Source: Micromonospora qiuiae (GTDB taxonomy: Bacteria > Actinomycetota > Actinomycetes > Mycobacteriales > Micromonosporaceae). From it: a stretch of 62,756 bases of DNA. Positions 1-8,534 of this stretch are shown in pieces (within the stretch, counting starts at the first letter, position 1; every line of letters begins with the position of its first letter). The notes under the pieces were generated by a model that saw only the letters and a list, made by a program, of their open reading frames with translations, did no database searches and was not told the origin of the DNA. Where the stretch lies: assembly GCF_016863555.1 (NCBI RefSeq), contig NZ_BOPC01000021.1:1-62756 (forward strand), written 5' to 3'. Made by a program: the position numbers and the translations under genes.

Positions 1-175
1 TCTCAACCGGCCCGGAAACCCCGATATGCGGGAACCCGTGCCACCCAAGGGGCCGGACACGGCAACATGCCGCAACCCGCGCCTGCCCTGGGCGCCCGAA
101 CAGCCCGACATGCCGTAACTCGCGCCGACCACATCCGCAGGCACCGAGCCCTCAGGCACCGGGCCCACCGCGCCT
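1..175. repeat. Intergenic repeat cluster, family A (left-edge copy)
   Basis: No gene is visible between the left edge and the ccmH stop. The stretch carries several degenerate copies of a unit whose core reads close to CCCCGACATGCCGCAACCCG, spaced about 40-50 bases apart. Its first ~130 bases align well with the cluster at about 22811-22940: both begin TCTCAACCGGCCCGG and both contain CCCGTGCCACCCAAG followed by GGCCGGACAC. The reverse complement of the same unit recurs at about 36322-36475. Function is unknown. The copies lie between genes, so they may be transcript-end or nucleoid-associated repeats. Confidence 0.6.
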
Positions 176-219
176 GTACCCACCCGCCTCGCTCCCTGTT
201 GTCCGTTTCCCAAGGCTGA

Positions 220-1188
220 TCAAGGGTCGAGCAGCCGGCGGATCTCCGTGGCGGCGGGGTGCGCCGGCGCGACGGCGAGGAACCGCCGCAGCGTCGCCGC
301 CGCGTCCGCGGGCCGGGTGGTCCGCTGGGCCAGCCCCAGGACCAGCAGCCCGTCGGGTGACTCGGGCGCGTCGTCGAGGACCTCCCGGGCGATCTGCTCC
401 GCACCGGCGGCGTCCGAGGAACGCAGCAGGGCGAAGGCGAGACGCAGCCGTACGCCGTCATCGGGCCGCTCCCGCAGCGCTTCCCGGTACATCTGGGCGG
501 CGGCCTCGTAGTGTTGCCGTCCCTCCAGGTCCCGGGCCAGTCGCAGCGCGACGGCCGCCGGGTCGGCGGGCGGCCCAGCCGGTGGCGCCAGCCCGTCGGC
601 GGCCACGGCCACCGTCGCCACCAGCGCGATCAGCCCGGCCGCGGTGAGCGAGCAGACCGGCCGTGGCGACCATCGCGAGGTCGCGCCAGCGACCCGTCGG
701 GCGCTGCCGGCGTGCCCGGGTCGCTGGGCCTGCCTGCCGGACCGGCGGGCGCTGCCGGGGCGCCGAAGCCACAGGATCCGCCTGCCGGACCGTCGGGCGC
801 TGCCGGGCAGCCCGGGCCGAAGGGTCCGCGCGGCGGCGACGCCGGCACCGAGCAGTGCGATCGCGGGCACCACCCACAGCAGGAGTCCCGGGCCCCGCAC
901 GGGCGGCTGTGCCAGCACCTCGTCGCCGTAGCGCGCGACGAACCACCGCCGGATCTCCTGCGGGCTGCGGCCCTGCGCCAGTTGGTCGGCGATCACCTGC
1001 CGCATGGAGGTGGCGATCGGGGAGCGGGAGTCGGCAACCGACTCCCCCTGGCAGGCGGGGCAGCGAAGCGCGGCGGCGGTGGCGGCGACCGGGTCCGTGC
1101 GTCCGGCCGGTCCGGTCGAGCGGAGCATGCCGGCGACCGCCAGCGCGAGTAGCGCGGCCAGACCCGGCAGGACGATCAGGCGTCGCAT
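220..1188 (-). CDS. ccmH: Cytochrome c maturation protein CcmH with C-terminal TPR (CcmI-like) region
   Basis: Predicted 322-residue membrane protein that keeps apocytochrome c haem-ready cysteines reduced and presents the apoprotein for haem ligation. The N-terminal CcmH domain has a signal/TM segment (about residues 5-22) and the diagnostic LRCPACQ motif (Cys43, Cys46). A second helix (103-121) follows, then an Arg/Gly/Ser-rich linker (about 125-175), a third helix (178-197) and a TPR-like region (218-322) as in CcmI. The start is an ATG that shares one base with the ccmG stop (TGATG), so translation is probably coupled. The linker is encoded by three near-identical DNA units of about 27 bp, which looks like a local expansion. 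It is the last gene of the leftward ccm operon. Family assignment is firm; the CcmI part is inferred from the repeats. Confidence 0.85.
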   Translation of the reverse strand: MRRLIVLPGLAALLALAVAGMLRSTGPAGRTDPVAATAAALRCPACQGESVADSRSPIATSMRQVIADQLAQGRSPQEIRRWFVARYGDEVLAQPPVRGPGLLLWVVPAIALLGAGVAAARTLRPGLPGSARRSGRRILWLRRPGSARRSGRQAQRPGHAGSARRVAGATSRWSPRPVCSLTAAGLIALVATVAVAADGLAPPAGPPADPAAVALRLARDLEGRQHYEAAAQMYREALRERPDDGVRLRLAFALLRSSDAAGAEQIAREVLDDAPESPDGLLVLGLAQRTTRPADAAATLRRFLAVAPAHPAATEIRRLLDP

Positions 1189-1736
1189 CAGGCCGCCGCC
1201 AGCAGGGGCGACAGCTGCTCCTGAAGCCACTGCCCAGTGACCACGCCGGGCTGGTACGCGACGATCCGCCCGTCGCGGTCCACCACGAAGGTCTCCGGCA
1301 CGCCGCGTACGCCCCAGTCGATCGCCCGCGTGCCGTCCGGGTCGGGAAGCACGGTGAGCTGCTCGGCCTGCGTCTGTTTCAGCAGGGCACGTACCGCCTC
1401 CGGCCCGTCGCGCAGGTTGAGCCCGACGACCTGCAGCCCTTGCGGTGACCAGCGTCGGGCGGTCTCGGCCAGCAGTGGCAACTCGTCGCGGCAGGGACCG
1501 CACCACGAGGCGAAGACGTTGACCAGCACGACCTGCCCGCGCGCGGCCGCCAGGTCGAACCACGTGCCGTCGAGGGTGGCCCCGGCCAGCGCCGGTGCGG
1601 CCACCGCCGGCCGGCTGACGTCGCCCGGACCGGAGCGGTGTCCGGTGACGAGGACGGCCCCGAAGCCGACGGTCAGCAGCAGGACGGTTGCCGGGGCCAG
1701 CCGGACCCGCCGCCACCACGACCGCCGGGGGTTCAT
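1188..1736 (-). CDS. ccmG: Thiol:disulfide oxidoreductase of the TlpA/DsbE (CcmG) type
   Basis: Predicted 182-residue membrane-anchored thioredoxin-fold protein. One N-terminal helix (about residues 15-31) puts the domain outside the membrane. The active site is WCGPC (Cys79, Cys82), and the cis-proline loop GVP is near residue 147. In System I, CcmG reduces CcmH or the apocytochrome so that haem can attach to CXXCH. The gene overlaps ccmF by the ATGA arrangement and abuts ccmH, which fixes its role better than sequence alone, because TlpA/ResA proteins also act in System II. The start is the ATG inside the ccmF stop. Confidence 0.88.
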   Translation of the reverse strand: MNPRRSWWRRVRLAPATVLLLTVGFGAVLVTGHRSGPGDVSRPAVAAPALAGATLDGTWFDLAAARGQVVLVNVFASWCGPCRDELPLLAETARRWSPQGLQVVGLNLRDGPEAVRALLKQTQAEQLTVLPDPDGTRAIDWGVRGVPETFVVDRDGRIVAYQPGVVTGQWLQEQLSPLLAAA

Positions 1737-3652
1737 GCCGGCGTCCTGGTCGTCGCGGGGGCAGGCCGTGCGGCCGGTTGGGGTTGCCGCCGTCGACCTG
1801 CGCGGGCCGCCTCGGCCAAGGCGAGCAGCCCACCGGCCGTGCCGACCGCGCCGCCGGCCCAGACGAGACCGACGAGCGGGTTCACCGCCAGGCGTACGGT
1901 CGCGCTGTCGCCGTCGGCAGCCACCGAGAGCAGGGTGAGGTAGACGTCGCGGCGGAGGCCGGTGTCGATCGCCGGGACCGCGACGGCGATGTCCCGCACC
2001 GGGTCGTAGCGCATGGCCGGGGCAGCGGTGTGGGTGTCACCGGCCGAGGAGACCGCCAGGCGGGCGCGTACCGTCATCCGGCCGACGGGTGCGGCGCGGT
2101 GCACCGACTCCAACCGCGCCCAGACGTCGCCCACCCGGATCGTCTCGCCCACCCGCAAGGTCCGTTCGTCGACCTGCTGGTAACTCGCGGAGGCCGCGAC
2201 GCCGACGGCGAGCAGCGCGAGCCCGGCGTGCCCGAGCGTGGCTGCCCAGCGTCGGGCCCGCCGGTGGCCGCCTCGGGCGCCCGCGGCGAACAGGCCGGTG
2301 AGGACGAAGGCCGCCGCTCCGAACGCGGTGAGCGCGGCCGGACCGGGCCGGCTGAGCAGGCCGACGGCCGCCACGGTGGCCAGCGCCGCCGCGCCGGGCA
2401 GGGCGAGCTGGCGTACTGCCTCGTGCCGGTTCCGGCTGCGCAGCGCCGGTGGCAGCCCGGCCAGCAGCAGCACCACCACGGCCAGCGGCACGGCGGTGCG
2501 CTGGTAGTAGCCGGGCCCGACGCCGATTCGGGCCCCGGTGAGCGGCTCGGCGAGCAGCGGCAGCACGGTGCCGATCAGCACGGCGGCGGCGACCGTGCCG
2601 AGCAGGACGGCGTTGACCAGCACAGCGGTGGGTCGGGACCACAGCGGCGGCGCGGTCGCCTGAGCGGCGGCCGGTCGGTGGCGGCCGGTGATGGCGGTGG
2701 CGGCCAGCGCGGCCAGCAGGACGAAGCCGAGCAGGAGCGGCCCGAGCGGCGATTCGGTGAAGGCGTGGACGCTGGCCACGGCACCGGACCGGGTCAGGAA
2801 GGTGCCGAGCAGCACCAGCAGGAATCCGGCGCAGGCCAGGACGCTGTTCCACCGCTCCCGGCCCCGGCCGCCGCCGAGGCTGGTGTGCAGGAAGGCGGTG
2901 GCGGTCAGCCAGGGCAGCAGGGAGGCGTTCTCCACCGGATCCCAGGCCCAGTAGCCACCCCAGCCGAGGACGGCGTACGACCACCAGGCGCCGAGGACGA
3001 TGCCGGCGGTGAGCGTGGACCATGCCAGCAGTGCCCAGGGGCGGGCCAGGCGCAGCCACTGCCGTCCGGCCGGACCGGCCAGCGGGGCGGCCAGCGCCAG
3101 CGCGAACGGCACCACCATGCCGAGGTATCCGGCGTAGAGCAGCGGCGGGTGCACGCCCATCGCCGGATGCTCCTGCAGCAGCGGGTTCGGACCCGGCCCG
3201 TCGAACGGCACCGGGTCCACGGCCCGGAACGGGTTCGCCGCGAAGGTGGAGAGTGCGAAGAAGAACGTGGTGACCACACTGACCACGACCATCGCGTACG
3301 CCCGCAGCCGGTCCGGCCGTCCCCGCGCGAACAGAGCACCGTACCCGCCGAGGACGAGCAGCCAGAGCAGCAGCGACCCGTCCATGGCGGACCACAGGCT
3401 GGTCGCCGTGTAGTAGCCGGGTACGTGCCGGCCGCCGTTCTCGGCCACGAAGCGCACGCTGAAGTCGTGGCCGAGGAGCGCTGCCTCCAGCACCACGCAG
3501 GCCGCGGCGGCGGCGAGCAGCGCGCCGGTCGAGGCCAGCCGGGCGGGTCGGGCCGGTGCCCCGGCCAGGGCCACCCGCAGCCAGAGCAGCGCGGCGAGGG
3601 GCGCGGCGAGCAGCCCGACGGCGAGGCCGGCGGTACCGAGGTCACCGAGCAT
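1733..3652 (-). CDS. ccmF: Haem lyase subunit CcmF (cytochrome c-type biogenesis)
   Basis: Predicted 639-residue polytopic membrane protein. It contains the haem-handling tryptophan-rich signature WGGYWAWDPVEN (about residues 228-240), which sits on the outer face of the membrane in the CcmC/CcmF/CcsA family. Many hydrophobic helices and a length near 640 residues match CcmF rather than the shorter CcmC. CcmF takes haem from CcmE and ligates it to the CXXCH cysteines of apocytochrome c together with CcmH. The chosen ATG lies 11 bases inside the end of ccmE; upstream in-frame Met codons overlap ccmE entirely and are unlikely. It is the third of five genes in the leftward operon. Confidence 0.93.
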   Translation of the reverse strand: MLGDLGTAGLAVGLLAAPLAALLWLRVALAGAPARPARLASTGALLAAAAACVVLEAALLGHDFSVRFVAENGGRHVPGYYTATSLWSAMDGSLLLWLLVLGGYGALFARGRPDRLRAYAMVVVSVVTTFFFALSTFAANPFRAVDPVPFDGPGPNPLLQEHPAMGVHPPLLYAGYLGMVVPFALALAAPLAGPAGRQWLRLARPWALLAWSTLTAGIVLGAWWSYAVLGWGGYWAWDPVENASLLPWLTATAFLHTSLGGGRGRERWNSVLACAGFLLVLLGTFLTRSGAVASVHAFTESPLGPLLLGFVLLAALAATAITGRHRPAAAQATAPPLWSRPTAVLVNAVLLGTVAAAVLIGTVLPLLAEPLTGARIGVGPGYYQRTAVPLAVVVLLLAGLPPALRSRNRHEAVRQLALPGAAALATVAAVGLLSRPGPAALTAFGAAAFVLTGLFAAGARGGHRRARRWAATLGHAGLALLAVGVAASASYQQVDERTLRVGETIRVGDVWARLESVHRAAPVGRMTVRARLAVSSAGDTHTAAPAMRYDPVRDIAVAVPAIDTGLRRDVYLTLLSVAADGDSATVRLAVNPLVGLVWAGGAVGTAGGLLALAEAARAGRRRQPQPAARPAPATTRTPA

Positions 3653-4049
3653 CCGACGGCTCCGGTGCGGGCGCGGAGGGCCGGTACTCGTTGCCGTGCC
3701 GCACCACCACCTGGTCGGCGTCGAACACCCCGTCGGTGCCGAGTCGCCCCTCGACGACCGCGTCCTCGCCCTCGCGGAAGGTTTCCGGCGGCATCCCGCG
3801 CTGCCGGACGGCCACCTCGTGGCCGCCGTCGCTGAGCCGGAACAGCACCAGCCCGCCGTCGTGGCGTACCGATCCGGGTACCACCTCGCCGCCGAGCCGG
3901 ATGCGCTCGCCCGCGGCGGTCGGGTGAGTGAGCAGTTCACCGGGGGTGCGGTAATAGGTGAGGGTGTCGCGCAGGGCGCCGGTGATCAGCAGGCCGCCGC
4001 CGGCGAGCAGCAACACGAGCAGGGCCAGGCGGCCGGGACGCCGGATCAT
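3642..4049 (-). CDS. ccmE: Haem chaperone CcmE
   Basis: Predicted 135-residue protein with one N-terminal membrane anchor (about residues 8-24) and an OB-fold haem-chaperone domain. The covalent haem-binding histidine motif is visible as HGNEY (His118, Tyr122), matching the HxxxY pattern of canonical CcmE. CcmE carries haem delivered by CcmC to CcmF. The short ORF is in a different frame from both neighbours and overlaps ccmC (start) and ccmF (end), as expected in a compact operon. The CcmE release ATPase genes ccmA and ccmB are not present in the window. Confidence 0.92.
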   Translation of the reverse strand: MIRRPGRLALLVLLLAGGGLLITGALRDTLTYYRTPGELLTHPTAAGERIRLGGEVVPGSVRHDGGLVLFRLSDGGHEVAVRQRGMPPETFREGEDAVVEGRLGTDGVFDADQVVVRHGNEYRPSAPAPEPSDAR

Positions 4050-4828
4050 CCCACCGGCGCCGGCCGGCGCGGGTCCGAACGGACAGGTCGGCGCCCTTGC
4101 GCGGCGCGGGCCGCGTCGAGCCGACGCTGCAGCCGTACCACCCGGTGGGCCAGCAGCCAGGTCGCGCAGACACTCGCTGCCGCGACGGCCAGCAGTAACG
4201 CCAGCGCCATCCGGGGATCGATCGGCGGCTGTTCCGGTGCCAGGAAGGTGGCCTGCTGGTGCAGCGAACGCCACCAGCGCACCGAGAAGTGCACCACGGG
4301 GACGAGGACGAAGCCGCCGATCCCGACCACCGCCACGGGGCGGGTGACCCGTGGGTCGCCGTACGGCGGCACGCCGGCCCGCTCGGCGAGGGCCCGGCGC
4401 AGGGCCAGCGCGGCGGCGTACACCAGGAACAACAGTGCGGTCCCGACCAGCCGGGGGTCCCAGGCCCACCAGGTGCCCCAGACCAGGTGGCCCCAGAGCG
4501 AGCCGGTGGCGAGGGTGAGCGCGGTGAGGACGACACCGATCTCGGTGGCGGCCAGGGCGAAGCGGTCGCACCGGGCGTCGGCCCGCAGGAGGTGGGCGCC
4601 GCTGGCCACGAGGACGACGGCGAAGGCCAGGTAGGCCACCCAGGCGGCCGGTACGTGCAGGTACATGAGGCGTTGCGCCGGCCCCTGCATGGCGTCCGCC
4701 GGTGCGAGCAGGCCGCCGGCGAGGCCGGCCCCGGCGGCGAGCCCGGCCGCGGTCCAGCCGGTCGTGCGCCGGGCGGCGGCGCCCTGGGGGGAGTCCACGG
4801 TCAGTTCCACGATGGAGGTACGCATCAT
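4046..4828 (-). CDS. ccmC: Haem delivery protein CcmC
   Basis: Predicted 260-residue, six-helix membrane protein. The tryptophan-rich haem-binding signature WGTWWAWD is at about residues 117-124. Flanking histidines expected to ligate haem are visible in LHVP (His58) and VVHFS (about His184). CcmC loads haem onto CcmE. It is the first gene of the ccm operon. A second in-frame ATG directly follows the first, so the start is uncertain by one residue. It is divergent from ctaC across a 127-bp gap that must hold both promoters, which suggests co-regulation of c-type cytochrome maturation with the oxidase that needs it. Confidence 0.92.
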   Translation of the reverse strand: MMRTSIVELTVDSPQGAAARRTTGWTAAGLAAGAGLAGGLLAPADAMQGPAQRLMYLHVPAAWVAYLAFAVVLVASGAHLLRADARCDRFALAATEIGVVLTALTLATGSLWGHLVWGTWWAWDPRLVGTALLFLVYAAALALRRALAERAGVPPYGDPRVTRPVAVVGIGGFVLVPVVHFSVRWWRSLHQQATFLAPEQPPIDPRMALALLLAVAAASVCATWLLAHRVVRLQRRLDAARAAQGRRPVRSDPRRPAPVG

Positions 4829-4955
4829 CGTCCCGTCCGCGCCATCGACGCTCGCCTACTACTGCCGGATCCGACTCTATCCGTCATATGGACGCAATGC
4901 CCTCAATTCGCCTAATAAGCCTCATGCCCTGCCGAAGTGGTTAGGGTCGGTTCCG
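4829..4955. promoter_or_regulatory. Divergent promoter region between ccmC operon and ctaC operon
   Basis: A 127-bp gap separates two divergent respiratory operons and is noticeably more A+T-rich than its surroundings near 4883-4920. It must contain the promoters for both directions. I could not assign a convincing -35/-10 pair or a palindromic operator by eye. Confidence 0.4.
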
Positions 4956-5972
4956 GTGGACACGCGAGCTGACCCGACGACGCGCTCCCGGCGCCTCGCC
5001 CCGGTGGCGGTGCTGGGGGGCGTGCTGGCGCTCGCCGGCTGCTCCGGCCAGGCACCGTCCGCCCTCGACCCGGCCGGCTCCGGCGCCGGGCGGATCACCG
5101 ACCTGTGGTGGGTGCTGTTCTGGATCTCCATGGCGGTCTTCGTCGAGGTCATGGTGCTGCTGGCCTGGGCACTGCTGTTCCGCCGCCGCCGGGACGCCCG
5201 GGTCCGGCACGGGCAGCCGCTGCGCTTCGTGGTCGTCGCCGGCGCCGGAGTGCCGCTGGTGATCCTGGTGACCGTCTACGCCCTCGGGCTGCGTGACCTC
5301 GCGGCGCTGGGTGACGGCCCGGAACCCGGGGCGACCACCATCGAGGTGACGGGCCACCAGTGGTGGTGGGAGGTGCGGGTGCCGGGTGTCGCCGGCGCCA
5401 CCGCCAACGAGCTGCACATACCGGTGGGGGAGAAGGTCCGGATCCGGTTGCGTACCGCCGACGTGCTGCACAGCTTCTGGGTGCCGCAGCTGATGCCGAA
5501 GACCGACCTGATCGCCGGGGAGGTCCGGGAGACCTGGTTGCGGGCCGAGCGGGCCGGCACCTACCGGGGACAGTGCGCCGAGTACTGCGGCACCCAGCAC
5601 GCCCACATGTCGTTCCTCGTGGTGGCCGAGCCCCGCCGCGACTTCGACGCCTGGCTGGCCCGGCTCGGCTCACCCGCCCCCGGACCGCAGACCGACGCGC
5701 AGCGACGCGGACAGCAGGCGTTCGTGCAGGGCAGCTGCGCCGGCTGCCACGCGGTCCGGGGCACCGGGGCGGACGGTCACATCGGCCCGGACCTGTCCGA
5801 CGTCGGCGCCCGGTGGAGCATCGGCGCGGGAGCGGTGCCCAACGACGGCGGCCACCTGGGCGGCTGGATCGCTAACTCGCAGACGGTCAAGCCGGGCAAC
5901 CGCATGCCGCCGCAACCGGTGCAGGCGGCCCAGTTGCCGGACCTGATCGCGTACCTGCAGTCGCTGAAGTGA
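4956..5972 (+). CDS. ctaC: caa3-type cytochrome c oxidase subunit II with fused cytochrome c domain
   Basis: Predicted 338-residue lipoprotein from a GTG start. The reading frame stays open upstream, but this start puts a lipobox (LAGC, Cys29) at the right distance. Two transmembrane helices are followed by the CuA domain with QCAEYCGTQHAHM (about residues 206-218) and the upstream LHSFW histidine. The C terminus carries a covalent haem site CAGCH (about residue 260) and a likely Met ligand in NRMPP. The fused cytochrome c is the defining caa3 feature and differs from the usual actinobacterial CtaC, which has no haem c. It accepts electrons from the bc complex or the small cytochrome and passes them to CuA. 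Confidence 0.93.
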   Translation: MDTRADPTTRSRRLAPVAVLGGVLALAGCSGQAPSALDPAGSGAGRITDLWWVLFWISMAVFVEVMVLLAWALLFRRRRDARVRHGQPLRFVVVAGAGVPLVILVTVYALGLRDLAALGDGPEPGATTIEVTGHQWWWEVRVPGVAGATANELHIPVGEKVRIRLRTADVLHSFWVPQLMPKTDLIAGEVRETWLRAERAGTYRGQCAEYCGTQHAHMSFLVVAEPRRDFDAWLARLGSPAPGPQTDAQRRGQQAFVQGSCAGCHAVRGTGADGHIGPDLSDVGARWSIGAGAVPNDGGHLGGWIANSQTVKPGNRMPPQPVQAAQLPDLIAYLQSLK

Positions 5973-5988
5973 GCGAGGGGAGGGAGGA

Positions 5989-7917
5989 ATGTCCACAACC
6001 GCCGCACCGGTGCCCGGCGCCAGCCGGGAGCAACTCGGCCGGCTGGAGGAGCACTGGGGGGAACGGCCCTCGCTACGGGCCTGGTTGACCACGGTGGATC
6101 ACAAGAAGATCGGCCGACGCTACCTGGTCACCGCGGGACTGTTCTTCGCCCTCGCCGGCCTGAGCGCGCTGGCGATGCGGACCCAGCTGGCCCGGCCGGA
6201 GTCGCGACTGCTCTCCCCACAGGAGTACAACCAGCTCTTCACCATGCACGGCACAGCGATGATCTTCCTGTTCGCCACCCCGATGCTCTTCGGGTTCGGC
6301 AACTTCCTGGTGCCGCTGCTGATCGGGGCACGGGACATGGCCTTTCCCAAGCTGAACGCGCTCGGCTACTGGATCTTCCTGTTCGCCGGCCTGTTCATGT
6401 GGGCGAGCCTGCCCTTCGGGGCCGCGCCGAACGCCGGCTGGTTCGCCTACGTGCCCCTGACCGGCCAGCAGCACACCCCGGGCCTGCACATGGACGTCTA
6501 CAGCCTCGGGTTGCTGTTCCTCGGGATCGCCACCACGGCCGGCTCGATCAACTTCATCGTCACCGCGCTCAAGCTGCGGGCTCCGGGCATGTCGCTGAAC
6601 CGGGTGCCGTTGTTCGTCTGGGCGATCGTCGCCACCGCCTTCATGGTGATCTTCGCGTTGCCGGCGCTGAACCTCGACAACGCCATGCTCTTCCTCGACC
6701 GCCGGTTCGGCACCCACTTCTTCGACCCCGCAGCCGGCGGCAACGTCCTGCTCTGGCAGCACCTGTTCTGGATCTTCGGTCACCCGGACGTCTACATCAT
6801 CGTGATGCCGGCACTGGGCATCGTCTCGGCGGTGCTACCGGCGTTCACCCGGCGCGGCGTGGTCGGCTACGTGCTGGTCGTGTTCGCCATCGTAGCGATC
6901 TCGATCATCTCGTTCGGGGTGTGGGTGCACCACATGTTCGCCACCGGCCTACCCCGGCTGTCGTACAGCTTCTTCAGCGCGGCCAGCACCATCATCACGA
7001 TCCCGTCCGGGATCCAGATCTTCGCCTGGCTGGCCACCATGCTGCTCGGCCGCCTGGTGGTCAGGGTCCCGCTGCTGTTCGTGATCGGCTTCATCGTCAC
7101 TTTCGTGCTCGGCGGTTTCACCGGCACGATGTTCGCCCTGACCGCCTTCGACCAGCAGGTCACGGACTCCTACTTCGTCGTGGCCCATTTCCACTACGTG
7201 CTCATCGGCGGCGCGGTGTTCCCGATCCTCGCCGCCATCTACTACTGGCTGCCGAAGATCACTGGCCGGATGTACCACGAGGGCCTCGGCCGGTGGGCGT
7301 TCTGGCTGGTCTTCGCCGGCATGCATGTGACGTTTTTCCCGATGCACCTGTACGGCCTGTTCGGCATGCCGCGCCGCGTCTACACCTACCCGAGCGAGCC
7401 GGGCTGGGACGGCTGGAACCTGGTCAGCACCATCGGCTCGTACCTGTTGGCGGTCGGGTTGCTCCTGGTCGTTGTCGGGGTGGTGCACGCGATCCGGCGC
7501 GGTCGTCCGGCACCGCCGGACCCGTGGGGCGGCGACACCCTGGAGTGGTCCACCGACTCGCCGCCGAAGTCGTACAACTTCCCGGTCCTGCCGCAGGTGC
7601 ACAGCCTGCACCCGAACTGGGACGAGTCGAGCCGCGAGTCGATGGGGGCCGGCGCCGAGGCCGATCGGATCCTGGCCGACGGCCGCACGACGCTGCTCAC
7701 CAGCGAACTCGACGGCCGGCGGGAGCGGGAGGTGGAGATGCCGGGGTCCTCCTGGCAACCGTTGCTGCTCGCCCTGGTGATGCTGCTCTTCTTCACCGCG
7801 ATGCTCTTCGCCTGGTACCCGGTGGCCGCCGTGGCCGCCGTCGCGGTGGCCGGCACTGTGGCGACCTGGCTCTGGCCGCCGCGCCGGCCCGACCGGGAAC
7901 TGGGGGTGAGCGCGTGA
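5989..7917 (+). CDS. ctaD: Cytochrome c oxidase subunit I
   Basis: Predicted 642-residue haem-copper oxidase catalytic subunit. A strong ribosome binding site (GGGAGGGAGG) precedes the ATG. The copper B/haem a3 region shows GHPDVY with the His and Tyr expected to form the His-Tyr cross-link, and HH and HFHYV haem/copper histidines follow. Two extra C-terminal helices (about residues 585-630) match the long subunit I of caa3 enzymes. The residue before Val-Tyr is Asp where most A1-type oxidases have Glu (HPEVY), a position used in proton transfer. It reduces oxygen to water and pumps protons. It is the second gene of the oxidase operon. Confidence 0.96.
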   Translation: MSTTAAPVPGASREQLGRLEEHWGERPSLRAWLTTVDHKKIGRRYLVTAGLFFALAGLSALAMRTQLARPESRLLSPQEYNQLFTMHGTAMIFLFATPMLFGFGNFLVPLLIGARDMAFPKLNALGYWIFLFAGLFMWASLPFGAAPNAGWFAYVPLTGQQHTPGLHMDVYSLGLLFLGIATTAGSINFIVTALKLRAPGMSLNRVPLFVWAIVATAFMVIFALPALNLDNAMLFLDRRFGTHFFDPAAGGNVLLWQHLFWIFGHPDVYIIVMPALGIVSAVLPAFTRRGVVGYVLVVFAIVAISIISFGVWVHHMFATGLPRLSYSFFSAASTIITIPSGIQIFAWLATMLLGRLVVRVPLLFVIGFIVTFVLGGFTGTMFALTAFDQQVTDSYFVVAHFHYVLIGGAVFPILAAIYYWLPKITGRMYHEGLGRWAFWLVFAGMHVTFFPMHLYGLFGMPRRVYTYPSEPGWDGWNLVSTIGSYLLAVGLLLVVVGVVHAIRRGRPAPPDPWGGDTLEWSTDSPPKSYNFPVLPQVHSLHPNWDESSRESMGAGAEADRILADGRTTLLTSELDGRREREVEMPGSSWQPLLLALVMLLFFTAMLFAWYPVAAVAAVAVAGTVATWLWPPRRPDRELGVSA

Positions 7918-8534
7918 GCGGCGGCGTGCGGGCGGCCACCGGTACGGCGGCCCTGACCACCGAACTGCCGGTCGGCCGGTCGACGGGCTGGTGGGGCATG
8001 GTGATGTTCGTCGTCACCGAGGCCACCCTCTTCGCCTGCCTGCTCGGCAGCTACTTCTACCTGCGCTTCCAGTCCGGCGACCAGTGGCCGCCACCGGGAA
8101 TCGCGCCGCCGACGCTGCTGAAACCGCTGGTGATGACCGCCGTGCTGCTGCCCAGCAGCCTGCCCGTGATCTGGGCGGAGCACGGCATCCGCAAGGGGCA
8201 GCGCTGGCGGCTGCGCGCCGGGCTGACCGCCACACTCCTGCTCGGGTTGACGTTCCTGGCCCTGCAAGCCAGCGAGTACGCCGAGAAGCTGCACGAGTTC
8301 ACCCTGACCACCAACGCCTACGGCTCCCTGTTCTACGTCATCACCGGCTTCCACGGCCTGCACGTGCTGGTCGGGTTGACCATGATCGGATGGCTGCTGG
8401 CCGCGTCCCTGCGCGGCGGCAGCTTCGGCGCCCACCGGCACGACCGGGTGCGCAACGCCGCCATCTACTGGCACTTCGTCGATCTGGTCTGGGCCGCCAT
8501 CCTGTTCACCATCTACCTGTCCCCGAGGCTGTGA
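7914..8534 (+). CDS. ctaE: Cytochrome c oxidase subunit III
   Basis: Predicted 206-residue, five-helix membrane protein starting at a GTG that overlaps the ctaD stop (GTGA). Family features include the N-terminal WWGMVMFVVTEATLF helix, the ASEYAE segment with the buried Glu, FYVITGFHGLHV, and the C-terminal NAAIYWHFVDLVW. Subunit III stabilises the subunit I proton path. Length and position after ctaD fit the family. Confidence 0.94.
   Translation: MSGGVRAATGTAALTTELPVGRSTGWWGMVMFVVTEATLFACLLGSYFYLRFQSGDQWPPPGIAPPTLLKPLVMTAVLLPSSLPVIWAEHGIRKGQRWRLRAGLTATLLLGLTFLALQASEYAEKLHEFTLTTNAYGSLFYVITGFHGLHVLVGLTMIGWLLAASLRGGSFGAHRHDRVRNAAIYWHFVDLVWAAILFTIYLSPRL

Noticed and set aside
1688..3835. 715-codon rightward open frame opposite ccmF and ccmE
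   Set aside because: Composition (Gly, Gln, Arg, Glu, Pro-rich) is that of an antisense frame, and the other strand carries the unmistakable CcmF signature.
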